Shown: positions 17,401 through 27,845, numbered from the stretch's first letter. The stretch is 64,000 bases of DNA from Atopomonas sediminilitoris (GCF_022601735.1 NZ_JAKUMM010000001.1:146811-210810), one strand, 5' to 3'. Translations and numbers: made by a program. The notes: generated from the letters alone by a model not told the origin.

Positions 17401-18450
17401 TTACTGCTTGGCTTGAGCTTCTACCTCAGCTTCAACACGACGGTTCAGCGCACGACCTTCGTTGCTAGCGTTATCCGCAACAGGTTGTGCTTCGCCGTGA
17501 CCGACAGCGCCTACACGCTCAGCTTCTACGCCGTACTGGTTAACCAGAACATCACGCACAGCATTAGCGCGGCTTTCAGACAGCTGCTGGTTGTAAGCAT
17601 CGCTACCCACGGCGTCAGTGTGACCTTCAACAGTGGTAGTGGTTTGCGGGTACTGCTTCATGAAGTCAGCCAGGCTCTGGATGTCTTCGTAGCTTTCCGG
17701 CTTAACCACAGACTTGTCGAAGTCGAACTTAACGTCCAGCTCAACACGGATCACTTCAGCAACGGCTGGGCAGCCATCGGCGTCCACAGTCACGTTAGCC
17801 GGGGTGTCAGGGCACTTATCAACGCTGTCACACACGCCATCGTTGTCCGAGTCGCTGCACACTTCAACCGGTGCTGGCGCCGGAGCTGGCTTGCTGCCGC
17901 CCAGGTTAACACCCAGACCTACGCCAGCCATCCACTCAGTCTGACCGTTGTCCAGACCGTGCATCACGTCCACGCCGGTCTTCAGCAGTACGTTTTCGCT
18001 CAGGTAGTACTTAACGCCAGCACCCAAGTTGAACATGGTGGTGGTGTCTTGACCGCGAGTGTAGGTGTTATCCAGCTCTTGGTGGGCAAAGCCGGTAGAA
18101 ACGTAAGGACGCAGGGCGCGCGGGCCCGGAGTACCAAAGTGGTAAACCGCATCCAGACCGGTCAGGTGGCCGTTGACTTTCTCTTTGTCCGACTCGCCAA
18201 CCAGGCTGTCGTTAGAGTCCAGGCTCTTGTAAACGCCGTGGCTCAGGTTCAGAGACAGGTCTTCGGTCAGGAAGTAGCCAATGCTGCCGCCGTACAGGTT
18301 ACCGTCAGTGGTATCGCGTGAACTGTCGGTGAAGTAACGCTTAGCAAAAACGTCCATCTCCACTGCGCCCTGGCCCTGAGCCAGAGCCGGCAAAGTAGAC
18401 ATGGCGATCAGCGAGCCGATTACCAGGCCAAGGGTGCTTTTCAGTTTCAT
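17401..18450 (-). CDS. oprF: major outer membrane porin OprF
   Basis: The 349-residue protein has a signal peptide (residues 1-24) and an eight-stranded N-terminal barrel (about 28-184). A proline/alanine hinge follows, then a linker with four cysteines (C198, C207, C213, C227) in the SDSDNDGVCD thrombospondin-3-like repeat. The C-terminal OmpA domain (about 235-349) includes VEGHTDAVGSDAYNQQLSESR and NRRVEAEVEA. It anchors the outer membrane to peptidoglycan and forms a non-specific channel. The neighbouring sigX gene is the known regulator of oprF in Pseudomonas. Confidence 0.97.
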   Translation of the reverse strand: MKLKSTLGLVIGSLIAMSTLPALAQGQGAVEMDVFAKRYFTDSSRDTTDGNLYGGSIGYFLTEDLSLNLSHGVYKSLDSNDSLVGESDKEKVNGHLTGLDAVYHFGTPGPRALRPYVSTGFAHQELDNTYTRGQDTTTMFNLGAGVKYYLSENVLLKTGVDVMHGLDNGQTEWMAGVGLGVNLGGSKPAPAPAPVEVCSDSDNDGVCDSVDKCPDTPANVTVDADGCPAVAEVIRVELDVKFDFDKSVVKPESYEDIQSLADFMKQYPQTTTTVEGHTDAVGSDAYNQQLSESRANAVRDVLVNQYGVEAERVGAVGHGEAQPVADNASNEGRALNRRVEAEVEAQAKQ

Positions 18451-18529
18451 GTGTATCCCCTCTCAAGTAAAAAACAGCCTCACCACATGTAAGGCCATCA
18501 CACTTAAGCTTGCTCAGCGGGCGCAGCTC

Positions 18530-19123
18530 CTAGCTGGCCGTTTGCGTTGCAAACTTATCGCGTAAGCGGTCAAGTGCGCGCTTGTAGCGCATTTTAGTGG
18601 CACTTAACCCCATGTGCATAATGTCTGCGATCTCTTGGAACTCGAGCTCAGCGACAAAACGCAACACTAAAATCTCGCGGTCAATCGGGTTGACCTGATC
18701 TAACCATCTATCCAGTCCGCCGCGCTCCATGGATAACGGGGCGCTTTCTTCTGTTGGCTCATCGTCAGTGACCTCTAAGGTCAGCGCTTCCACCAAACGT
18801 TTTTTACGCCGCTCTTTGCGGTACTGGGTGATGCACTCGTTGTACGTGATGCTGTACAGCCAAGTCTTGAATTTGGACTTGCCTTCAAAGTGCTTCAAGC
18901 CATGAAACACCTTCAGCATGACTTCTTGACACACGTCGTCAGCATCGCGCTCATTGCCAAGATAGCGCACACAGACACTGAAAAGGACACGCTGGTAACG
19001 ACGCATCAACTCTTCATAAGCGGTTGTCACATGGACAAGCTCTGCGTTGGCCCGCTCGACCAACTCCTCATCGGTAAGATCACGAGGGTTGTATCGCAGA
19101 GAAAGTGGGTGAGACTTCTTCAA
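18530..19123 (-). CDS. sigX: ECF sigma factor SigX
   Basis: The 197-residue protein has region 2 (YQRVLFSVCVRYLGNERDADDVCQEV, about 43-68, with a -10 recognition segment FKTWLYSITYN) and region 4 (PIDREILVLRFVAELEFQEIADIMHM, about 142-168). SigX controls oprF, membrane fluidity and fatty acid genes in Pseudomonas. No anti-sigma gene is adjacent; the mechanosensitive channel gene cmpX precedes it, as in other pseudomonads, where it is thought to link envelope stress to SigX. Confidence 0.95.
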   Translation of the reverse strand: MKKSHPLSLRYNPRDLTDEELVERANAELVHVTTAYEELMRRYQRVLFSVCVRYLGNERDADDVCQEVMLKVFHGLKHFEGKSKFKTWLYSITYNECITQYRKERRKKRLVEALTLEVTDDEPTEESAPLSMERGGLDRWLDQVNPIDREILVLRFVAELEFQEIADIMHMGLSATKMRYKRALDRLRDKFATQTAS

Positions 19124-19223
19124 GACGCTCTACTTGTCTGCTGGCGAATTAGCGCCACCAAAAGCACCTTGGGTGTTATTGGCGGCGTAAATTAGGGAAT
19201 TATGGCTGCTTTTGCAACACACT

Positions 19224-20048
19224 TCAGCGGCTTTTTACACAACCTTCTAACAACAGGCGGTTGGGTATAGTTAGTCGCTCTCCTGAGGCCAACAACAACA
19301 CGGTTTTTACTGTGCCGATTTCTTCAATTTCACCGCAAACTGCATCCAAGGTAATTTCTTCACCGACCTCATACAGCTCACGAATATAGATACCGGCAAG
19401 GATTTGACTGGCCACTTGGCGACTGCCCAAACCGATCGACAAAGCGGCTGCCAGACCGAAGGTGACCAAGACGATCGCAATCACCAAATTCAGCAGTTCG
19501 GTTTTAATTTGTAACTGGCTGATGGCCACGGAGATTGTGATGATTAGTACTAAGCCTTGGGACAACCGCCCCATCGCATGGGCGTAATCTAGGCCTATCC
19601 CCTCAGCGGCACCTTTAGAGACGTTGTAAGCAAAATGTGCCAATAAGGTACCGCCCAGCATCAGCAACACCGCGGAAAACAGCTTGGGCAGGTACAGCAC
19701 CACGCTGTCCAGCATATTGGAGACACGATCAAGCCCCAGCACTTCGACCGCAGAAACCGCAAACACCAGCACGATAAACCAGTAAATCACTTTGCCCGTT
19801 AGTGCTGAAACCGGAATACCTACGCCAATGCGCTTGAGCAGCTTATCCACACCGGAGCCAGTCATCAGGCGATCTAAGCCTAACTTTGCCAGCACTTTGG
19901 TGATTAAGGCATCCAGCAACTTGGCCACCACAAAGCCCAAAATCACCAGCACCACAGCGCCCAGCAAGTTAGGGATAAAGGCGGCAATCTTGCCCCACAG
20001 GGTGGTCATGGCTGATACAAGGCCTTGCGTCCAGATATCCAACGGCAT
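19224..20048 (-). CDS. cmpX: MscS-type mechanosensitive channel CmpX
   Basis: The 274-residue membrane protein has several N-terminal helices (about residues 20-45, 80-105, 115-140 and 160-210). The MscS pore-lining segment GLAAALSIGLGSRQVASQILAGIYI (about 200-224) is followed by a short cytoplasmic beta domain with LTIPNRLLLEGCV. It lies 6 bp after crfX and 100 bp before sigX. In Pseudomonas its loss induces SigX activity, so it may report membrane tension. Confidence 0.93.
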   Translation of the reverse strand: MPLDIWTQGLVSAMTTLWGKIAAFIPNLLGAVVLVILGFVVAKLLDALITKVLAKLGLDRLMTGSGVDKLLKRIGVGIPVSALTGKVIYWFIVLVFAVSAVEVLGLDRVSNMLDSVVLYLPKLFSAVLLMLGGTLLAHFAYNVSKGAAEGIGLDYAHAMGRLSQGLVLIITISVAISQLQIKTELLNLVIAIVLVTFGLAAALSIGLGSRQVASQILAGIYIRELYEVGEEITLDAVCGEIEEIGTVKTVLLLASGERLTIPNRLLLEGCVKSR

Positions 20049-20054
20049 TGCCGC

Positions 20055-20297
20055 TTACTCCTTAGAAGCTTGTTCGGCGCGATTCTTTTGCTCGCGCGCA
20101 GTGTTCATTTGGGTCGAGGCACGCGAGAAGCCGATAAACAAAGCCTCAATCGCATGACCTAGCATTTCCAACAAATCCGCAAAGCCACTCTGACGGTTGG
20201 CTTTTCGCAACACGCGATCAAGGCGGCGGTCTTCAACTTCGACCGACTCAGTGTCCTTGCCCAGTAATTCGCGCAGCGATGATTCGAAAGGATCCAC
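20055..20297 (-). CDS. crfX: CrfX, small protein of the cmaX-crfX-cmpX cluster
   Basis: The 80-residue hydrophilic protein opens with MDPFESSLRELLGKD, contains a central semi-hydrophobic helix (FADLLEMLGHAIEALFIGF, about 39-57) and ends in a charged tail. Its identity rests on size, sequence and position between cmaX and cmpX. Its function is unknown beyond its link to the SigX envelope regulon. Confidence 0.9.
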   Translation of the reverse strand: MDPFESSLRELLGKDTESVEVEDRRLDRVLRKANRQSGFADLLEMLGHAIEALFIGFSRASTQMNTAREQKNRAEQASKE

Positions 20298-20376
20298 CCA
20301 GTTTTCCTCGTTTAAATCCGCGATTCTGACGCAGCTAACGCCTAGCGCGTCACACCTTTAACGGTTTTTGCAGCGA

Positions 20377-21369
20377 TCAAATCCAGCGTAAGCGCCTAAA
20401 CACCAACAGCTGTACGGTACTGAGCGTCAGCATGATGCCCAGTGCAATCCAAAAGCCCCACGGACTTTGTGCGCCAGGCATACCGCCAACGTTAATCCCC
20501 AGCAGACCCGTGACAAAACCGAGCGGCAAGAACAGCGCGGTAACGATCCCTAGCACATATAACGTGCGGTTCATCTTCTCGGCCATGAAGCGCTGTTGCA
20601 GCTCCTGCAGAAAGCCGATGCGTTCGCGCAGCAGGTCGAGCTCCTCCACATGACGGGTTAAGTCGTTGTGCAGCTCATTCCAGCGTTTACTCTGAGTGCT
20701 ATCAAACCAATCGGCACCTAGCTCGTGCAGTTGATTGAAGATATCGCGCTGCGGGCCCAAAAAGCGGCGTAACGCCGCGACTCGCCGACGATGCAGCGCT
20801 AAGGAGCACTGATGAAAACTGACCGCCTCCTCATCAGCTCGCGCCTCGAGTTCATCCACCTGATCCGAGACCTCGAGCAAGCTTTGATCGATGCGCTGAT
20901 TGAGGTTTTCAGCCAAATCCAGCAACAACTCAGCCAATGAGCGCGCGCCTTTGCCCGCCAATAGCATTTCGCGCGTATCGACCGCCGCTTTTAACGGACG
21001 ATGGCGCAGCGTCAGCAAGCGGTGGCGATCCACATAAATGCGCAAGCTGACCATGTCTTCCATGTCAGCGCCTGGGTTTAGATTGACCCCACGCAAAAAC
21101 ACCAACAGCGCATCACTGCCCACCCGCACCAAGCGCGGGCGGGTGTTTTCTTCCAACAACAGATCACACACAAACGGGGTTAAACCGCTTTCAGTGTGCA
21201 ACCACTGTTGCGCCGCAGCATGGGTGCGCTCGAGGTGCAGCCATAACGGCTGGGTGAGTGCTTGGGTAGGCTGCTGCGTAGGCAAGTCATCCAACTGGCT
21301 GGCAAAGCCGCCGCGTCCATCCAGCACGCCACCAAAAATCAACCCCGTTGCTTGCGGCGCATCGACCAT
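20377..21369 (-). CDS. cmaX: CorA/ZntB-type divalent cation transporter CmaX
   Basis: The 330-residue protein has a long soluble N-terminal domain with coiled-coil helices (about 180-260) and two C-terminal helices. The first helix ends in the CorA-family signature, here GINVGGMPG (about 293-301), which is GxN followed by the periplasmic loop. ZntB/CorA proteins move Mg or Zn. It is the first member of the block leading to sigX and oprF and ends 79 bp before crfX. Confidence 0.9.
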   Translation of the reverse strand: MVDAPQATGLIFGGVLDGRGGFASQLDDLPTQQPTQALTQPLWLHLERTHAAAQQWLHTESGLTPFVCDLLLEENTRPRLVRVGSDALLVFLRGVNLNPGADMEDMVSLRIYVDRHRLLTLRHRPLKAAVDTREMLLAGKGARSLAELLLDLAENLNQRIDQSLLEVSDQVDELEARADEEAVSFHQCSLALHRRRVAALRRFLGPQRDIFNQLHELGADWFDSTQSKRWNELHNDLTRHVEELDLLRERIGFLQELQQRFMAEKMNRTLYVLGIVTALFLPLGFVTGLLGINVGGMPGAQSPWGFWIALGIMLTLSTVQLLVFRRLRWI

Positions 21370-21376
21370 CGCCGTA

Positions 21377-21862
21377 TTACTCCGGCATGCTCAGCGCGGT
21401 AGGCGAAACGATCACGCCGTTATTATCGGCATACACGTATTCACCTGGCTTGAAGGTCACACCGCCGAAGGTCACGGCAACGTTCAGGTCACCAATGCCA
21501 CGCTTGTCGGTTTTCATCGGGTGGGTCGCCAACGCTTGCACGCCCAAGTCGGTTTGCCCGATCACGTCAACATCGCGGATACAGCCGTAGACGATGATGC
21601 CTTCCCAGCCATTCTTCGCGGCTTTTTCCGCCAGCATGTCGCCGAGCAGTGCGCGACGCAGCGAGCCACCGCCATCCACCACCATGACCTTGCCACGACC
21701 GTCTTGATCGACCTGCTCTTTAACGATGGAGTTATCTTCAAAGCACTTAACGGTGACAATCTGACCGCCAAACGAATCACGACCGCCAAAGTTGCCAAAC
21801 ATGGGCTCTACCACTTGTACGTCAGGGTAGGCATCGCACAGATCAGGGGTTACGTATTGCAT
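21377..21862 (-). CDS. rraA: RNase E activity regulator RraA
   Basis: The 161-residue protein matches RraA throughout: TPDLCDAY at the start, [14 protein letters not shown], the substrate-like pocket [15 protein letters not shown], and GCIRDVDVI. RraA binds RNase E and dampens mRNA decay; related proteins are aldolases. It starts 24 bp after the Rieske gene and ends 7 bp before cmaX, so it is within a contiguous block of same-strand genes. Confidence 0.95.
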   Translation of the reverse strand: MQYVTPDLCDAYPDVQVVEPMFGNFGGRDSFGGQIVTVKCFEDNSIVKEQVDQDGRGKVMVVDGGGSLRRALLGDMLAEKAAKNGWEGIIVYGCIRDVDVIGQTDLGVQALATHPMKTDKRGIGDLNVAVTFGGVTFKPGEYVYADNNGVIVSPTALSMPE

Positions 21863-21886
21863 GCTATTGCTCCTTAGCAGAGAAGA

Positions 21887-22186
21887 TTACAGGTCGACGC
21901 CTAGGCGATCGCCTTCATAAACCACGCGGTAAAAGGTCAGGGCGGGACATTGCCCATCTAACGCCTGACCCGACTGCAAATCAAAGCGCACGCCATGCCG
22001 CGCACAGCACAGTGTGTTGGCCTGCAGACTGGCATTCGCTAATGGCGCGCCAATGTGCGGACAACGGTTATCGATCAGTAACGGCTGTTGTTCCACAACC
22101 ATCAGCAGCAGCTCGCGCCCTGCCACCCGAAACACCTGTCGATAGCCTTCTTCAAGGTTAATTAGGCGCTCGAGTGCGACAAACAT
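21887..22186 (-). CDS. Rieske [2Fe-2S] protein
   Basis: The 99-residue protein contains both halves of a Rieske cluster site: CPHIGAPL (C42-x-H44) and CARHGVRFDL (C61-x-x-H64). The length fits a stand-alone Rieske ferredoxin or small oxygenase subunit. Its start is only two bases after the stop of the alpha/beta hydrolase gene, which suggests coupled translation. No partner oxygenase or reductase is nearby. Confidence 0.85.
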   Translation of the reverse strand: MFVALERLINLEEGYRQVFRVAGRELLLMVVEQQPLLIDNRCPHIGAPLANASLQANTLCCARHGVRFDLQSGQALDGQCPALTFYRVVYEGDRLGVDL

Positions 22187-22188
22187 GG

Positions 22189-23157
22189 CTAGTCCAGCCG
22201 CTCGACGCTAGGGTGCGCGCACTCGCCCGTGGTAAGCCAGGCTTGCACCAAAGGCCAAACTTCCTCTTGCGCGGCACGACTAATCAACATGTCGACATGG
22301 CCAAAGTTATGACTAAACCCTGTCTGCGCACCTAAGTTTAAAAAGTAACGCGGTGATGCACCGTACTGCGCCGCTAGCTTGCGGCAGCACCAGGCCGGAT
22401 CTTGATGATCGCCCTCACCGGCAAACGCTAACATCGGCACTTTGGCTTGGGTTAAACCAAACCACCAATCTTTATCCGCATCACCAAAACGCCCAAACAG
22501 CTGATGCCAGCGAATCGCTTCAAGGCCCAGCCCTAAAGGCTCGTCTTCGGGGCCGCGCTTTAAGCGCCGCCCCGGCAGCAAGCCCATGCGTTTAAGCACA
22601 AAACGCCCACCCCATGCCAGCGGCGGAATTTTAATCGGCCAGTACACGCGACTCACCTGTGTGCCAAACAGCACCACGCTGGCCATTTCATGCTCAGTGA
22701 GATAAGCGCCGCCCAACGCTGCAGCAAGGGTTGTGCCGCCCAAGGAGTGGCCAATCCAGTGCGGCCGTTGCCCGCCACTTTGTTCCATGACAAATGCTGC
22801 AATAGACGGCAAGTCATAACGCGCATAGTCGGCCACAGTGTTGTGGTCATAGGCCTGATTACGCGGTGACAAACCATGGCCGCGCATCTCGGGAATCCAC
22901 ACATCGAACCCAGCACGCGCCAGTTCAGCCCCCAAACCGATGCCACGCGGCGAGCACCAAAAGCGTCGATTGGAAAAACTGCCATGCAGCAAGACCACCG
23001 GCACACCGCCGCTGCTTTGCTGCAGGCGCGTGACCGCCAACGTCACGCTGGGGTCGGGGCTATTGCCCGGCTTTAAGCGATAAACGTCTTCATTGAGGCC
23101 CGCGCACAACTCGGCGCTGGCCAAGGTCACAGGGAACAGGGCACTACTACTTTGCAT
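22189..23157 (-). CDS. alpha/beta hydrolase
   Basis: The 322-residue protein shows the alpha/beta hydrolase order: VVLLHGSFSNRRFW (oxyanion region), MRGHGLSPRN, the nucleophile elbow GHSLGG (serine about residue 138), an acidic residue in FAGEGDHQDP, and a late histidine in SHNFGHVDM. It is probably an esterase or lipase; no signal peptide is visible. It heads the hydrolase-Rieske-rraA group. Confidence 0.87.
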   Translation of the reverse strand: MQSSSALFPVTLASAELCAGLNEDVYRLKPGNSPDPSVTLAVTRLQQSSGGVPVVLLHGSFSNRRFWCSPRGIGLGAELARAGFDVWIPEMRGHGLSPRNQAYDHNTVADYARYDLPSIAAFVMEQSGGQRPHWIGHSLGGTTLAAALGGAYLTEHEMASVVLFGTQVSRVYWPIKIPPLAWGGRFVLKRMGLLPGRRLKRGPEDEPLGLGLEAIRWHQLFGRFGDADKDWWFGLTQAKVPMLAFAGEGDHQDPAWCCRKLAAQYGASPRYFLNLGAQTGFSHNFGHVDMLISRAAQEEVWPLVQAWLTTGECAHPSVERLD

Positions 23158-23229
23158 GCCAGAGGCTCAAACCGTTAGGACAAAAATGAAGCGTTGCAGG
23201 CGGCCAAGCCGCCTGCACACTATGGCGCG

Positions 23230-25599
23230 TTAAACTTTCTGACCGGCCAGGAAGAACCAAGTCTCCATCACCGAATCAGGGTTTAACGACACCGTATCGA
23301 TACCCTGCTCCATCAGCCACTTGGCCAGATCAGGATGATCGGACGGGCCTTGACCGCAAATACCGACGTATTTCCCAGCCTTGTTACAGGCTGAGATGGC
23401 GTTGGCCAACAGCTTTTTCACCGCCGGATTACGCTCATCAAACAGGTGCGCGACAATACCGGAGTCACGATCCAAGCCCAGCGTAAGCTGTGTTAGGTCG
23501 TTAGAGCCAATCGAGAAACCATCAAAGAATTCCAAGAACTCTTCGGCCAGTAAGGCGTTCGACGGCAGTTCGCACATCATGATTACGCGCAGACCGTTGT
23601 CGCCACGCTGCAAGCCATTGGTAGCCAACAACTCCACCACCTGCTCCGCCTCACCCAAGGTGCGCACGAACGGCACCATGATTTCGACGTTGGTCAGGCC
23701 CATGTCGTTGCGCACTTTTTTCAGCGCACGGCACTCAAGCTCAAAGCAGTCACGGAAGGTTTCGCTGATATAACGCGACGCACCACGGAAGCCCAGCATG
23801 GGGTTTTCTTCTTCGGGCTCGTACAGCTTACCGCCAATCAAGTTGGCGTATTCGTTGGACTTAAAGTCAGACAGGCGCACGATCACTTTCTTCGGCCAGA
23901 ACGCAGCGGCCAAGGTGCTGATGCCTTCAACCAGCTTCTCTACGTAGAAGTCGACTGGCGAGGCGTAGCCGGCCATGCGGCGCTCCACGCTGTCTTTGAC
24001 GTCTTGCGGAATGCTATTGAAGTTCAGCAACGCTTTGGGGTGCACGCCAATCATGCGATTGATGATGAATTCCAAGCGCGCCAGACCAATGCCTTCGTTG
24101 GGCAGCTGGGCAAAGTCAAAGGCACGATCGGGGTTACCGACGTTCATCATGATCTTAAACGGCAGCTCGGGCATGGCATCGACCGAGTCGGTGCGCAGCT
24201 CAAAGTTCAGCTCGCCTTCGTAGATCATGCCGGTATCGCCTTCGGCGCACGATACGGTGACGGCTTGGCCATCCTTCAGCAGTTCAGTGGCGTTGCCACA
24301 GCCAACCACGGCGGGAATCCCCAACTCACGAGCGATAATCGCCGCGTGACAAGTACGACCGCCACGGTTAGTGACGATGGCGCTGGCGCGCTTCATGATC
24401 GGCTCCCAATCGGGGTCGGTCATATCCGACACCAACACATCGCCGGGCTGAATTTTGTCCATCTCGGCCAAGTCGTGAATAACCTTGACCTTGCCGGCGC
24501 CAATGCGCTGGCCGATGGCACGGCCTTCAACCAAGACCTTGCCTTTTTCCTTGAGCAGGTAGCGCTCCATCACACTGGCGCTGGCGCGACTTTTCACTGT
24601 TTCGGGGCGCGCTTGCACCACGTACAGCTTGCCGTCATCACCGTCTTTAGCCCACTCGATGTCCATCGGGCGACCGTAGTGTTGCTCGATGATCAGTGCT
24701 TGCTTGGCCAGTTCTTCAACTTCAGCATCGGTGATGGAGAAACGCGCGCGTTCGGCTTTCTCAACATCCACAACTTTGACCGACTTACCGGCTTTGGCTT
24801 CATCGCCGTAAACCATCTTGATCGCTTTGCTGCCCAGGTTGCGGCGCAAAATAGCCGGGCGACCTTCGTTTAGCGTGTGCTTGTGCACATAGAACTCGTC
24901 AGGGTTAACCGCACCCTGCACCACGGTTTCACCCAAGCCATAAGCCGAGGTGATGAACACCACGTCACGAAAGCCTGATTCGGTATCCAGCGTGAACATT
25001 ACGCCGGCGGTGCCCGTTTCCGAGCGCACCATCTTTTGCACACCGGCCGACAAGGCGACCAGTTTGTGGTCAAAGCCTTGGTGTACGCGGTAAGCAATGG
25101 CGCGATCGTTAAATAAAGAAGCAAACACTTCTTTTGCCGCATGGATGACGTTATCCACACCACAGATATTCAGGAAGGTTTCTTGCTGACCGGCAAAGGA
25201 GGCATCGGGCAAGTCTTCCGCCGTTGCCGACGAGCGTACCGCCACCGCCAAATTGGCGTTATCACCGGCCAATGCGGCAAAGGCTTGGCGAATCTCTTGA
25301 TCCAGACGCGCAGGCAACGGCGCATCCATCACCCATTGGCGAATTTGCGCACCGGCTTTGGTTAGCGCGGCAATGTCATCCACATCCAGCGCATCAAGCA
25401 CTTCATTGATGCGCGCGTTCAGACCGCTCTGTTCCAAGAAGTCGCGATAAGCCTGAGCCGTGGTAGCAAAACCACCAGGCACCGAAACGCCAGCATTAGC
25501 AAGATTGCTGATCATCTCGCCCAGTGATGCATTTTTGCCGCCGACATGCTCTACATCATGCACACCAAGCTTATCGAGGGACACTACGTACTCTGCCAA
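23230..25599 (-). CDS. ppsA: phosphoenolpyruvate synthase
   Basis: The 789-residue enzyme converts pyruvate and ATP to phosphoenolpyruvate, AMP and phosphate. It shows the N-terminal ATP-binding domain ([39 protein letters not shown]), the phosphohistidine domain [21 protein letters not shown] (catalytic H about residue 421) and the C-terminal PEP site ending [11 protein letters not shown] place the start at a TTG at 25599, with GGAGAGATCACC before it, because the family N-terminus ([11 protein letters not shown]) begins there. The frame is open upstream to 25695. Its regulator ppsR is divergent. Confidence 0.96.
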   Translation of the reverse strand: MAEYVVSLDKLGVHDVEHVGGKNASLGEMISNLANAGVSVPGGFATTAQAYRDFLEQSGLNARINEVLDALDVDDIAALTKAGAQIRQWVMDAPLPARLDQEIRQAFAALAGDNANLAVAVRSSATAEDLPDASFAGQQETFLNICGVDNVIHAAKEVFASLFNDRAIAYRVHQGFDHKLVALSAGVQKMVRSETGTAGVMFTLDTESGFRDVVFITSAYGLGETVVQGAVNPDEFYVHKHTLNEGRPAILRRNLGSKAIKMVYGDEAKAGKSVKVVDVEKAERARFSITDAEVEELAKQALIIEQHYGRPMDIEWAKDGDDGKLYVVQARPETVKSRASASVMERYLLKEKGKVLVEGRAIGQRIGAGKVKVIHDLAEMDKIQPGDVLVSDMTDPDWEPIMKRASAIVTNRGGRTCHAAIIARELGIPAVVGCGNATELLKDGQAVTVSCAEGDTGMIYEGELNFELRTDSVDAMPELPFKIMMNVGNPDRAFDFAQLPNEGIGLARLEFIINRMIGVHPKALLNFNSIPQDVKDSVERRMAGYASPVDFYVEKLVEGISTLAAAFWPKKVIVRLSDFKSNEYANLIGGKLYEPEEENPMLGFRGASRYISETFRDCFELECRALKKVRNDMGLTNVEIMVPFVRTLGEAEQVVELLATNGLQRGDNGLRVIMMCELPSNALLAEEFLEFFDGFSIGSNDLTQLTLGLDRDSGIVAHLFDERNPAVKKLLANAISACNKAGKYVGICGQGPSDHPDLAKWLMEQGIDTVSLNPDSVMETWFFLAGQKV

Positions 25600-25767
25600 G
25601 GTGATCTCTCCCCTAGGGTCTGGATGAAACAGGTCCGGCACGACCTGTGGGTGAATGTGGCCTGGGGCGACGAAATAAGTAACAATGCCGCCCATTCGCT
25701 ACATGGCGCTGGTAAAAGCGCCGCCTATGATAGCCGAGTTTCCTTTTTGTCTTAAGGCCCAAGGCCC

Positions 25768-26586
25768 ATGAAACGCACAGCATTCTTTATTTCAGACGGC
25801 ACCGGCATTACTGCCGAAGGTTTAGGTCAATCGTTACTGGCCCAGTTTGAAAGCACACGCTTCGATAAACTGACCCGTCCGTACATCGATACACCGGAAA
25901 AAGCCCGCGCCATTGTTGAGCAAATCAACCGTGCTGCCGAGCAAGATGGTGCTCGACCGATCATCTTCGACACGGTGGTCAATAAAGAAATCCGCCAAGT
26001 TATCGCCGAGTCACACGGCTTTATGGTGGACATCTTCGCCACCTTCTTATCGCCGCTAGAAGCAGAGCTAGGCACGGAGTCCAGCTACTCCGTCGGCAAG
26101 TCGCACTCGATTGAGAACAACGCCGGTTATAAAGAGCGCATCGATGCCGTGCACTTCGCCATGGATAACGACGACGGCGCCCGCACACACTTTTATGACA
26201 AAGCCGACCTGATTCTGGTCGGTGTTTCACGCTGCGGTAAAACGCCAACCTGTCTGTACATGGCGCTGCAATACGGTATTCGCGCCGCCAACTACCCGCT
26301 GACCGAAGAAGACATGGAGCGCTTGCAGCTACCAGCGAGCCTCAAGCCTTACAAGCACAAGATCTTCGGCCTGACCATCGATGCCGATCGCCTTAACGCC
26401 ATCCGCAACGAGCGCAAACCCAATAGCCGCTACGCCAGCTTCGATCAATGCGACTTTGAAGTGCGCGAAGTAGAAGCCATGTTCCGCCGCGAAAACATCC
26501 CGTTTATCAATTCAACGCATTTTTCGGTTGAAGAAATCGCCGCGAAAATCTTGGTGGAAATGGGCGTTGAACGCCGCCTGAAATAA
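25768..26586 (+). CDS. ppsR: PEP synthase regulatory protein (kinase/pyrophosphorylase)
   Basis: The 272-residue protein starts with [18 protein letters not shown] and contains the P-loop [15 protein letters not shown] (about residue 151). Members of this former DUF299 family inactivate PEP synthase by ADP-dependent phosphorylation and reactivate it by phosphorolysis. It is divergent from its target ppsA, 168 bp apart, and is followed by a strong terminator shared with prpF. Confidence 0.94.
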   Translation: MKRTAFFISDGTGITAEGLGQSLLAQFESTRFDKLTRPYIDTPEKARAIVEQINRAAEQDGARPIIFDTVVNKEIRQVIAESHGFMVDIFATFLSPLEAELGTESSYSVGKSHSIENNAGYKERIDAVHFAMDNDDGARTHFYDKADLILVGVSRCGKTPTCLYMALQYGIRAANYPLTEEDMERLQLPASLKPYKHKIFGLTIDADRLNAIRNERKPNSRYASFDQCDFEVREVEAMFRRENIPFINSTHFSVEEIAAKILVEMGVERRLK

Positions 26587-26605
26587 ACCACCGCGCCACC
26601 GCGAT

Positions 26606-26637
26606 AAAAAGGGCTGCCCGAAAGAGCAGCCCTTTTT
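26606..26637. terminator. bidirectional terminator between ppsR and prpF
   Basis: A 12-bp stem (AAAAAGGGCTGC with GCAGCCCTTTTT) with an 8-base loop, located between convergent genes. Confidence 0.92.
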
Positions 26638-26649
26638 GCTATTGCACGA

Positions 26650-27843
26650 TTAAAAACTATCGCCTGGCACACGCACCGCGCCTTCCATCAGGATTCGCGC
26701 ACTGCGGCTCATAATGGCTTTGGTCACCGTCCACTGACCGTCAACCTGCACCGCTTCGGCGCCGACGCGCAAGGTGCCCGATGGATGACCGAAACGCACC
26801 GCCTGACGATCACCGCCGCCGGCCGCCTGATTAACCAAGGTGCCGGGCACCGCTGCCGCCGTGCCAATGGCCACCGCACAAGTGCCCATCATGGCGTGGT
26901 GCAGCTTGCCCATCGACAGCGCCCGCACCAACAGATCAACCTCGGCCGCCTCAACGGTTTTGCCACTGGAGGCCTGATAAGTTTGCGGCGCACTGACAAA
27001 AGCAATCTTTGGCGTGTGCTGACGCTTGATGGCCTCGTCGGCTGTTTTGATCAGCCCCATGCGCAGAGCGCCGGCAACACGAATCGCCTCTAAGCGTGCC
27101 AAAGCCTGCGGATCGCCGTTGATTGACTCCTGCAACTCGGTGCCTTGATAGCCAATATCCGCCGCATTCACAAAGACCGTTGGGATACCGGCAGTGATCA
27201 TAGTCGCAGGCAATACACCGATGCCCGGCACGTCGAGCTGATCCACCAGATTGCCGGTTGGGAACATCGAACCGCCGTCCTCACCATCGCCCTCTTCGGC
27301 CGGATCAAGAAATTCCAGCACGATTTCCGCCGCGGGAAAGGTGACGCCGTCCAGCTCAAAATCGCCGGTTTCTTGCACTTCGCCATCACGGATCGGCACA
27401 TGGGCGATGATGGTTTTGTGGATATTGGCCTGCCAAATGCGCACCACGCAGACACCGTTTTGCGGAATCCGCGCGGCATCTACCAAGCCTGCATGAATGG
27501 CAAAGGCCCCAGCCGCCGTGGACAGATTGCCGCAGTTGCCGCTCCAGTCGACAAACGCGCTGTCGATCGACACTTGACCATACAAGTAATCGACATCGTG
27601 ATCCGGCTGGCTGCTTTTGCTCAAGATCACGCACTTGGAGGTCGAGGACGTCGCCCCGCCCATACCGTCGGTGTGCTTGGCATACGGGTCAGGACTACCA
27701 ATCACGCGCATAAACAAACGGTCGCGCGCTTCACCCGGCACTTGCGCACTGGCGGGTAGGTCTTGCAGGCGAAAGAACACGCCTTTACTGGTGCCACCGC
27801 GCATATAGGTAGCGGGGATTTTGATTTGTGCCGCAAAGCTCAT
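26650..27843 (-). CDS. prpF: 2-methylaconitate cis-trans isomerase PrpF
   Basis: The 397-residue protein has the PrpF/DAP-epimerase-like fold with MRGGTSKGVFF near the start, DWSGNCGNLSTAAGAFA (about 99-115) and GTCAVAIGTAAAVPGT. It works with AcnD to convert 2-methylcitrate onward in propionate breakdown. Its ribosome binding site, GAGGAG, lies inside the last codons of the upstream DUF559 gene, two bases from that gene's stop, so translation is probably coupled to it. It is the last gene of the operon; prpD is not in the window. Confidence 0.95.
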   Translation of the reverse strand: MSFAAQIKIPATYMRGGTSKGVFFRLQDLPASAQVPGEARDRLFMRVIGSPDPYAKHTDGMGGATSSTSKCVILSKSSQPDHDVDYLYGQVSIDSAFVDWSGNCGNLSTAAGAFAIHAGLVDAARIPQNGVCVVRIWQANIHKTIIAHVPIRDGEVQETGDFELDGVTFPAAEIVLEFLDPAEEGDGEDGGSMFPTGNLVDQLDVPGIGVLPATMITAGIPTVFVNAADIGYQGTELQESINGDPQALARLEAIRVAGALRMGLIKTADEAIKRQHTPKIAFVSAPQTYQASSGKTVEAAEVDLLVRALSMGKLHHAMMGTCAVAIGTAAAVPGTLVNQAAGGGDRQAVRFGHPSGTLRVGAEAVQVDGQWTVTKAIMSRSARILMEGAVRVPGDSF

Positions 27844-27845
27844 GC

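Noticed and set aside
17413..18321. 302-codon open frame on the plus strand opposite oprF
   Set aside because: It is the mirror of a highly conserved gene with strong codon bias and has no ribosome binding site or family resemblance.
24004..24873. 289-codon open frame on the plus strand opposite ppsA
   Set aside because: It lies wholly inside a conserved enzyme gene and its product shows no recognisable domain; it is a shadow of ppsA.
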